A DNA stretch of 15,665 nucleotides from GW2011-AR5 sp041645025 (GTDB taxonomy: Archaea > Aenigmatarchaeota > Aenigmatarchaeia > GW2011-AR5): NCBI GenBank assembly GCA_041645025.1, contig JBAZQV010000019.1, positions 1 to 15,665 of the forward strand. Direction: 5' to 3'. The notes below the pieces were generated by a model. The model was not told the DNA's origin, searched no databases, and saw nothing but the letters and a program-made list of their open reading frames with translations. Positions 1 through 4,226 of this stretch are shown here, in pieces. Within the stretch, counting starts at the first letter, position 1; every line of letters starts with the position of its first letter. The position numbers and the translations under genes are program-made.

Positions 1-165
1 GGAATGTCCTTGGGTAAAAATAGGTACAAAGATGGCAAAAGCAAAATAAAGACGCAACCTCGCGGCTCGCGCTTTTTCTGCGTTCTTGGAAGACATTCGC
101 TGCTGATTTACCTTACACATCAGCTTGTGCTGGTCGCGGTTCTTTATCTTCTCGGTCTGTTTTAA
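1..165 (+). CDS. C-terminal end of a DUF1624/COG3503-like membrane protein (partial)
   Basis: The reading frame is open from the first base and stops with TAA at 163-165, leaving 54 residues. The first part is basic and polar; the end carries the motif LGRHSLLIYLTHQ followed by a hydrophobic helix running to the C-terminus. A GRHSLLIYL-HQP-type last helix is typical of DUF1624 (COG3503, heparan-alpha-glucosaminide N-acetyltransferase-like) multi-pass membrane proteins. I recognise the family from this tail only. The 5' part lies outside the window, so start, full length and integrity cannot be judged. The trxB TATA-like box overlaps its stop codon. Confidence 0.55.
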   Translation, partial: GMSLGKNRYKDGKSKIKTQPRGSRFFCVLGRHSLLIYLTHQLVLVAVLYLLGLF

Positions 166-168
166 TAC
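161..168 (+). promoter_or_regulatory. TATA-like box of trxB
   Basis: TTTAATAC is centred about 26 nt upstream of the trxB ATG at 191, the distance expected between an archaeal TATA box and the transcription start. No Shine-Dalgarno is visible before 191, so a leaderless transcript starting at or near the ATG is likely. The box overlaps the stop codon of the preceding gene. Confidence 0.4.
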
Positions 169-190
169 ATTACGTCAGAAATAGATAGTT

Positions 191-1165
191 ATGACAAATT
201 ATGATGTAATAATAATTGGCGGAGGACCTGCGGGCCTTACCTCAGCCATATATACCTGCAGAAAAAATCTCAAGACCCTCGTGATAACAGTAGATGTAGG
301 AGGACAGACACTCCTTACACGTCACATAGAAAATTATCCCGGATACTTCAGTGAAACTCCTGGCTATCCAAGCGGACCCAAGCTTATGCAAATATTCGAA
401 GCACAGGCAAAGCATTTCGGCGCAGAATTTGTATACGGCAAGGTAAATAAACTGGAAAAATCCGACCGCGGTTTTCTTGTTCACCTTACGAACGGGGAAA
501 AATACGAAAGCAAGGCTCTTATTCTTGCCTACGGAAAGGTGCCGCGAAGCCTGGACATACCGGGCGAGGACAAATTCATAGGACGCGGCGTCTCTACATG
601 CAGTACATGTGACGCTCCTATTTTTAAAAATAAAATAGCTGCAGTAGTGGGCGGCGGGAATTCGGCTGTAGAGGCAGCAGAGCTGCTTGCAAGCTTTGCA
701 ACGAAAGTCTATCTTATTCACAGGCGCGACGCTTTCCGCGCAGATGAAATGACGCTAAACAGAATAAAATCAAACCCGAAAATAGAATTCGTCCTTAACG
801 CCATACCCACAGAGATAAAGGGCGACAAATTTGTAAAATCCCTTGTGGTTGAAAATGTCAACACAAAGGAGCGCCGGGAGATAGAACTGAACGGCGTTTT
901 TGTTGAGATTGGATACATAATAGATACGGGTTTTGTAAAAGAATTTGTGACGATCAACGAATCAAATGAAATAGTCGTCAACAACTCAGGAGAGACAGAC
1001 TATCCAGGCATATTTGCTGCAGGAGACCTGACAAATGTGCCATACAAGCAGACCATAATTTCTGCCGGTGAAGGAGCCAGAACAGGCCTTAGCGCTTATA
1101 ATTACATAATGAAACTGGAAGGCAAGACAGGGGCAAAGCTGGACTGGGGACCTGGCGCGCAGTAG
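191..1165 (+). CDS. trxB: Thioredoxin reductase (FAD/NADPH-dependent)
   Basis: 324 residues, the normal length for the low-molecular-weight TrxR family. It begins with the FAD-binding motif GGGPAGL (residues 10-16), has the redox pair C137-S-T-C140 before DAP, a second nucleotide-binding motif GGGNSAVEAAELL (154 on) and HRRDAFRA (177 on), whose arginines match the NADPH-type signature. Near the C-terminus, AAGDLTN binds FAD. Family knowledge: it transfers electrons from NADPH through FAD to the disulfide of thioredoxin or a glutaredoxin-like partner in the cytoplasm. The start has a TATA-like box at leaderless distance and no ribosome binding site. No thioredoxin gene lies in the window, but the CcdA/DsbD-like protein at 10323 is a plausible downstream consumer of its electrons (inference). 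Confidence 0.93.
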   Translation: MTNYDVIIIGGGPAGLTSAIYTCRKNLKTLVITVDVGGQTLLTRHIENYPGYFSETPGYPSGPKLMQIFEAQAKHFGAEFVYGKVNKLEKSDRGFLVHLTNGEKYESKALILAYGKVPRSLDIPGEDKFIGRGVSTCSTCDAPIFKNKIAAVVGGGNSAVEAAELLASFATKVYLIHRRDAFRADEMTLNRIKSNPKIEFVLNAIPTEIKGDKFVKSLVVENVNTKERREIELNGVFVEIGYIIDTGFVKEFVTINESNEIVVNNSGETDYPGIFAAGDLTNVPYKQTIISAGEGARTGLSAYNYIMKLEGKTGAKLDWGPGAQ

Positions 1166-1196
1166 TTCTGATTTTCATGCGTCGGGGTGAAACTCT

Positions 1197-1385
1197 ATGA
1201 AGACTAAAATAAAACCCGCCACATTCGTTACAGGAATCTCTGGCATGCACTGCGCCAAATGTGCAAAAACTATAGAGAAGAAACTAAACAAGACCAGAGG
1301 CTTATTGTTCTCAACGGTTAATTATGCAACTGAAAAGGCAATAATAAATTATGATTCTTCAAAGACGAATGAAAAAATACATTAA
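1197..1385 (+). CDS. Truncated heavy-metal-associated (HMA) domain protein; possible relic of a copA N-terminus
   Basis: 62 residues with a copper-binding motif GMHCAKC (C19, C22), 31 bp after trxB, preceded by a GGGGTGA ribosome binding site. It aligns without gaps to residues 1-60 of the CopA at 4223: the CxxC cysteines have the same numbers and both run through KTNE at 56-59. A complete HMA domain needs about 68 residues with a second helix and last strand; here a TAA follows residue 62. Three codons after the stop (KII) match CopA's AKII, then similarity ends where the opposite-strand gene begins. So it looks like a copA start cut by a rearrangement and a premature stop. It could still be expressed as a CopZ-like chaperone, but the fold would be incomplete. 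Confidence 0.7.
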   Translation: MKTKIKPATFVTGISGMHCAKCAKTIEKKLNKTRGLLFSTVNYATEKAIINYDSSKTNEKIH

Positions 1386-1392
1386 AAAATTA

Positions 1393-2037
1393 TTAGCTGT
1401 ATTCTATCTTTATCTGGTCTTTATCTTTGGGTATGTAATTATCAAAATCAAAATTTTCCCGCCCATTGACAAACATTTTTACATTTCCAGAACTGCCATT
1501 GCAATAATTCAATATGCATGTGCTGTTGAACTGCTTTCTCCATACCCTGTCAAAAAAATAACGCAGTGGCATGTTTTCAGGCGTTGGATTATTGATTTCG
1601 TAATGAAGAACGCCAGTACTGTCGTGAGTGTGAACAGGCTGGTGGGCTCCTGTAAGCCCAATATTGGAAGGTATAACTTGCTGCTGCCCATTAATTATTA
1701 TTTCCAGAGCCGGGTGCCAGTGTATCGGGTCCTTTGGAATGTCATCTGCAGAGACTGTACTAACTATATCTGCCGTAAGAGGTCGCGAAGAAATAAAGAC
1801 AAATGCAGCGGCTACAAGAATCACCGGAATCGATATGTATACGCCCCGTTTCAATAGTTTTGAGCGTGCGGCTGTCTTTTTTTCAAGCTCAAATTGTTTT
1901 TCTTTTTCCTGCTTCTTCACATGCCTAATTTCATGCTTAGACTGAATTCCAATGCCGTGCTTGTCCATGTTGTGCTGGTTCAGACCTTCTTGAGAAGAGA
2001 AATTTCTTTTGCATTCGTTACACTTAAATTCGCTCAC
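1393..2037 (-). CDS. Membrane-anchored protein with C2H2 finger and His-rich extracytoplasmic domain
   Basis: 214 residues. Order: a C2H2 zinc finger (C6, C9, H22, H27); a basic coiled-coil-like linker (28-62); one membrane helix (about 66-83); then an extracytoplasmic domain with HWH (106-108), HQPVHTHD (132-139), H145, and a C174/C179 pair. Similar HWHP...HTHD...GxxHxE domains occur in uncharacterised archaeal proteins; clustered histidines suggest metal binding, but no function is established. GTG start chosen because GGGTGATC lies just upstream. It is the last gene of a minus-strand operon and converges with the HMA fragment, stop codons only a few bases apart. A cytoplasmic zinc finger plus external histidines would suit a transmembrane metal sensor or a membrane-tethered nucleic-acid binder (inference). 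Confidence 0.8.
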   Translation of the reverse strand: MSEFKCNECKRNFSSQEGLNQHNMDKHGIGIQSKHEIRHVKKQEKEKQFELEKKTAARSKLLKRGVYISIPVILVAAAFVFISSRPLTADIVSTVSADDIPKDPIHWHPALEIIINGQQQVIPSNIGLTGAHQPVHTHDSTGVLHYEINNPTPENMPLRYFFDRVWRKQFNSTCILNYCNGSSGNVKMFVNGRENFDFDNYIPKDKDQIKIEYS

Positions 2038-2102
2038 TTGAGATCACCCGATGCAAAAACTACTTCTGCAAACAGCAAGGTCATTGGGACATTTTTCTTC
2101 AT
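2034..2102 (-). CDS. Possible 22-residue microprotein tiled between two membrane-protein genes
   Basis: A short frame (MKKNVPMTLLFAEVVFASGD then LK) whose ATG overlaps the stop of the upstream gene as ATGA, and whose TGA overlaps the GTG start of the downstream gene as GTGA. GGAGG at 2112-2116 (as CCTCC on the plus strand) lies 9 nt before the ATG. The perfect tiling on both sides suggests translational coupling across the gap, either as a real microprotein or as a coupling device. It has a short hydrophobic middle and no recognisable domain. Length alone gives no coding evidence. Confidence 0.33.
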   Translation of the reverse strand: MKKNVPMTLLFAEVVFASGDLK

Positions 2103-2644
2103 TTTAATTTGCCTCCTGAAATAAATTTAGATTGCGTGTAAACAGCATAAGATAAGAGAATTAAGCTAATTACGCCAAGTATTGGTTGTATAGGCATAAA
2201 ATAAGCTGCAACGCCGCTAAGCCCCAGGAATAGAATCAGAAGCTTGTTGCAGATTGCGCAGCCGAAAGAAAGGAAACCGCCTACAGCCCCGCCGGTCGCG
2301 GCATAATTGCATTTCGTCTGCGTCTTTTTCATATAGTACCATAATCCTATGTACGTGCCTGAAAGTACCGAAGTCAGAACAAGGAATATATAATCATAAA
2401 AATAAACAGGAGTCATCCTGATGAAAATGTCATTCGGCAGAAGCACTGTGATGATTCCAAATGCGGCAAATATAGATAAAGCTGCCAAGCTGCCGACCAC
2501 CGCTGACCGTAATTTCAGCTCTTTCTTGGCTTTTTGTTTTTTTAGTTGCCCTAATTTGTGCTTTGATAATTCGTTAATCCCACGTTTGCCCCTGTTATGC
2601 TGATCAAACCTTTCCACAGCCTCGTACCAGATTGTTTCCATCAT
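2099..2644 (-). CDS. Four-helix membrane protein with a GCAICN motif and an eroded zinc-finger tail
   Basis: 181 residues. A polar, basic cytoplasmic-looking N-terminus (1-46) is followed by hydrophobic segments at about 47-70, 80-104, 115-142 and 146-170. The third contains GCAICN (C129, C132) after a glycine-rich GGAVGG turn, a possible metal or thiol site. I do not recognise a named family. The N-terminal tail resembles that of the neighbouring 214-aa protein: DQHNRGKRGI...SKHKL...KKQKAKKELK against NQHNMDKHGI...SKHEI...KKQEKEKQFE, but the two zinc-finger cysteines are missing here. Either of two adjacent ATGs (2644 or 2641) could start it; AAAGGCG precedes both. Own promoter upstream; the 214-aa gene follows in the same operon. 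Confidence 0.78.
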   Translation of the reverse strand: MMETIWYEAVERFDQHNRGKRGINELSKHKLGQLKKQKAKKELKLRSAVVGSLAALSIFAAFGIITVLLPNDIFIRMTPVYFYDYIFLVLTSVLSGTYIGLWYYMKKTQTKCNYAATGGAVGGFLSFGCAICNKLLILFLGLSGVAAYFMPIQPILGVISLILLSYAVYTQSKFISGGKLK

Positions 2645-2682
2645 GACGCCTTTCTGTTCTATCTTTTACATTATTTGTAATG

Positions 2683-2697
2683 GTTAATATATAAATA
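2683..2697 (-). promoter_or_regulatory. TATA-like promoter of the minus-strand membrane operon
   Basis: Read on the minus strand, GATATTTATATATTA is a good archaeal TATA box about 45 nt upstream of the ATG at 2644, leaving room for a leader of about 20 nt with a ribosome binding site. The proximal operator (2702-2722) lies immediately upstream of it, where the B recognition element would be. Confidence 0.45.
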
Positions 2698-2701
2698 TCT
2701 G

Positions 2702-2722
2702 CTGTCTGAAGACCGCAGTATT
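2702..2722. promoter_or_regulatory. Dyad-symmetric operator, copy 1
   Basis: The core CTGTCTGAAGACCGCAG contains the inverted repeat GTCT-GA-AGAC and is followed by TATT. It matches copy 2, 48 bp away, with substitutions that preserve the symmetry. It abuts the TATA box of the minus-strand operon. Probable binding site of a dimeric regulator; the PadR/TRASH protein encoded next door is the obvious candidate (inference). Confidence 0.5.
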
Positions 2723-2749
2723 TTTGCAAGAATGCAGCATATATATAAA

Positions 2750-2770
2750 CTACCTGAAGGTCGTAGTATT
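2750..2770. promoter_or_regulatory. Dyad-symmetric operator, copy 2
   Basis: The core CTACCTGAAGGTCGTAG contains ACCT-GA-AGGT, again followed by TATT. Relative to copy 1, G to A and T to C in the left arm are matched by A to G and C to T in the right arm. A second TATA-like run (ATATATATAAA) lies between the two copies. The rest of the 245-bp gap to the PadR gene holds nothing else I can name. Confidence 0.48.
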
Positions 2771-2889
2771 AGACCGTATTCATTGCAATAAAACATTTGT
2801 GCGTCCAACGAAGTCTCTATAACATCTCTGTAGACATATAATTATTTGATGAAGCTTGAGGACAAAACATCTGCTAAAGTTGATTGGGT

Positions 2890-3303
2890 CTAACCTTTAT
2901 ACGAACCAGCACAGGAAACACAGCAAAAATAAAGCCTTTTGCCGCTAATATTTTTGCTATAAGCGCCCTTCCATATTTCGCAGCTGCAGTGCGCACAAAC
3001 CTTGATTTTTTCCTTGAGTGCAGACCTTATCATTAACTCAAACTTCTTGTTCATCGCACGGAAAAATTGCAAGCCGTGATTGGTGAGCTTGTAGTACTTG
3101 AGTTTTTTTCTCCCAACGTTCTTGACGCGCACAGCCACATAGCCCAAGGATTTCATGCTGCCGAGGACAGGGTATATCTGGCTTGGGCTCGGCTTTTTTC
3201 CCATTATTTTTTCCAATCGTGTTATCAGTTCGTAACCATGCATTTCTCGTTTAGAGAGTTCGGACAGTATAAAATACTTTGACATGCTTGACTGGTTTTT
3301 CAT
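2890..3303 (-). CDS. PadR-family winged-helix regulator fused to a C-terminal TRASH-like metal-sensing domain
   Basis: 137 residues. Residues 8-80 form a PadR winged helix (SKREMHGYELITRLEK, then PSPSQIYPVLGSMKSLGYV, then YYKLTNHG). A helix at 82-100 would be the dimerisation segment. The C-terminus carries C103-x2-C106-x-C108 and, after a loop with KRLYF, C127-C128-x2-C131, the CxxC...Cx(2-3)C layout of TRASH/YHS-type treble clefs. TRASH domains in archaeal copper regulators bind metal and control copA; there the DNA-binding part is usually of another type, so PadR here is unusual. It is divergent from the copA operon, with a palindrome between, and probably represses that operon and itself (inference). 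A TATA box about 26 nt upstream and no ribosome binding site suggest a leaderless transcript. Confidence 0.85.
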   Translation of the reverse strand: MKNQSSMSKYFILSELSKREMHGYELITRLEKIMGKKPSPSQIYPVLGSMKSLGYVAVRVKNVGRKKLKYYKLTNHGLQFFRAMNKKFELMIRSALKEKIKVCAHCSCEIWKGAYSKNISGKRLYFCCVSCAGSYKG

Positions 3304-3323
3304 ATTAACTATAGAAATGATAA

Positions 3324-3366
3324 ACTTAAATATGTAACTATTATAGATATATCTAAATTAGATATA
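3324..3366. promoter_or_regulatory. Divergent promoter and palindromic operator between the PadR/TRASH gene and the copA operon
   Basis: ACTTAAATATGT (3324-3335) can serve as a TATA box in both directions: about 25 nt from the PadR gene's ATG on the minus strand, and about 25 nt upstream of 3355 on the plus strand. Just downstream on the plus side, TAGATATATCTA (3344-3355) is a perfect palindrome overlapping a 19-bp palindrome TATATCTAAATTAGATATA (3348-3366), giving three TAGATATA half-sites in 23 bp. Placed over the predicted plus-strand start site, it fits a repressor operator for the metal-responsive PadR protein. Confidence 0.55.
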
Positions 3367-3377
3367 AGGTGATGAAG

Positions 3378-3761
3378 ATGGACTGTGGGTATACGAAAGA
3401 AGTCAGGTTGGATTTCGCAACTGCAGTAAGCAGAACGAGAGAAGAGCTCCAGAAAGAGGGGTTTGGCGTCCTTACGGAAATAGACGTCAAATCTACGCTG
3501 AAAAAGAAACTGGAAGTAGAGTTTGATGACTACATTATTTTAGGGGCGTGCAATCCGTCTTTCGCGCACAAGGCACTGCTTGCGGAAAAGGAAATAGGAC
3601 TCATGATGCCGTGCAACGTGATTGTTTACAGGGACAAAGGAAAGACGTTTGTTTCGGCTGTGCTGCCAACGTCTGCAATGAGAATGATTAGCAATAACAA
3701 GCTGAAAGAGGTTGCTGTCGCAGCCGAGGAAAAATTAAAGAAAGTGATTGACAGTGTGTAG
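3378..3761 (+). CDS. DUF302 family protein
   Basis: 127 residues from ATG 3378, chosen over GTG 3369 and ATG 3372 because AAGGTGAT then sits 4-5 nt upstream like the other ribosome binding sites here. It matches the DUF302 fold: an N-terminal strand/helix (RTREELQKEGFGVLTEIDV), then EFDDYIILGACNPSFAHKAL, IGLMMPCNVIVYRD and a final helix. The conserved CNP and PCN cysteines are present. DUF302 proteins are small soluble proteins often found with metal and redox genes; the biochemical role is not settled. First gene of the copper operon, directly behind the PadR-type operator. A remnant of a second DUF302 lies at 4137. Confidence 0.85.
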   Translation: MDCGYTKEVRLDFATAVSRTREELQKEGFGVLTEIDVKSTLKKKLEVEFDDYIILGACNPSFAHKALLAEKEIGLMMPCNVIVYRDKGKTFVSAVLPTSAMRMISNNKLKEVAVAAEEKLKKVIDSV

Positions 3762-3775
3762 CGGAGGTGAGAAAC

Positions 3776-3820
3776 ATGGCGAAGAAGCAGAAAAAGAAAA
3801 GTAGCGGTGGGTGCTGCTGA
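3776..3820 (+). CDS. 14-residue Lys-rich micropeptide ending in GGCC
   Basis: Translation MAKKQKKKSSGGCC, stop TGA. A strong ribosome binding site, GGAGGTGA, sits 5 nt before the ATG, 14 bp after DUF302, and the next start follows 2 bp after the stop, so it occupies a proper gene slot. A 19-residue homologue with the same layout (MAKK...QKKK...GGCC) is found at 8789 in another operon, which argues strongly against chance. No known family. It is probably cytoplasmic, with a nucleic-acid- or membrane-attracted Lys segment and a C-terminal thiol pair that could bind Cu(I), form a disulfide or be modified (inference). Confidence 0.72.
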   Translation: MAKKQKKKSSGGCC

Positions 3821-3822
3821 CG

Positions 3823-3990
3823 ATGAAAATGAAAAATAAAATAACAGCTGCTGGAGTTGTGATAGTAGCGGCGCTTTTTGCTTTGTATTTTTTGGCGGAC
3901 AAAAGCTTCCTTTACCCGGCTCTAATCGCCGCCATGATACTCATGCACTTGGGAATGCATAGCATGCACGGAAAGCATAAAGAAGGCTGA
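3823..3990 (+). CDS. Small two-helix membrane protein with a His/Met-rich C-terminus (DUF2933-like)
   Basis: 55 residues. Two hydrophobic segments (about 8-24 and 28-44) joined by a short DKS turn, then MHLGMHSMHGKHKEG. A small membrane hairpin ending in a Met/His cluster resembles DUF2933-type proteins found beside copper resistance genes; I judge this by layout, not by a clear motif. Met and His are common Cu(I)/Cu(II) ligands, and the gene lies in the copA operon, so a copper-binding accessory role is plausible. It starts 2 bp after the micropeptide stop. Confidence 0.7.
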   Translation: MKMKNKITAAGVVIVAALFALYFLADKSFLYPALIAAMILMHLGMHSMHGKHKEG

Positions 3991-3995
3991 TATGC

Positions 3996-4136
3996 GTGAA
4001 AAGCCAAGAAAAATATTATGCATGTGAAAAATGCGGACTGAGATACAAGGAAAAGAAGTGGTCTGACAAGTGCTATGCATGGTGCAAGAGGCATCAAAGC
4101 TGTAATATTTTGATAATTAAGCACGCGGTGAAATAA
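3996..4136 (+). CDS. Small zinc-ribbon-like protein
   Basis: 46 residues from GTG 3996, with GAAGG upstream inside the end of the previous gene. It shows CEKCGLRYKEKKW, then DKCYAWC, then HQSCN and IIKHA. The C-x2-C plus C-x3-C layout and the ending resemble short archaeal zinc-ribbon proteins found beside metal-transport ATPases, though no function is known to me. Possible roles are metal buffering or a cytoplasmic adaptor. It fits exactly between its neighbours, 5 bp after one and directly followed by the next ATG. Confidence 0.72.
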   Translation: MKSQEKYYACEKCGLRYKEKKWSDKCYAWCKRHQSCNILIIKHAVK

Positions 4137-4226
4137 ATGAATTATGGAATTATCAAGAATGAAAAATTGAATGCGGTTGCTGTTGAAGAAAAACTAAAAA
4201 TGACTATGAACAATGCAAGGTTATGA
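4137..4226 (+). pseudogene. Remnant of a second DUF302 gene (C-terminal helix only)
   Basis: A 29-codon frame whose middle, NEKLNAVAVEEKLK, aligns with the last helix of the intact DUF302 protein (NNKLKEVAVAAEEKLK), with matching DNA around 3689-3750. The rest of the DUF302 domain is absent. It suggests a former tandem duplication, most of which was deleted or replaced by the three small genes now between DUF302 and copA. The stop overlaps the first copA ATG, so translation may still couple into copA. Confidence 0.6.

Noticed and set aside
1351..1857. Plus-strand open frame of 168 codons after the HMA fragment
   Set aside because: It is antisense to the 214-aa gene, whose zinc finger, membrane helix and His motifs make it the real one. 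A frameshift joining it to the HMA domain gives no HMA-like continuation.
2849..2893. 14-codon frame starting MKLEDKTSAK on the plus strand
   Set aside because: Runs into the end of the opposite-strand PadR gene, with no ribosome binding site and no homologue in the window.
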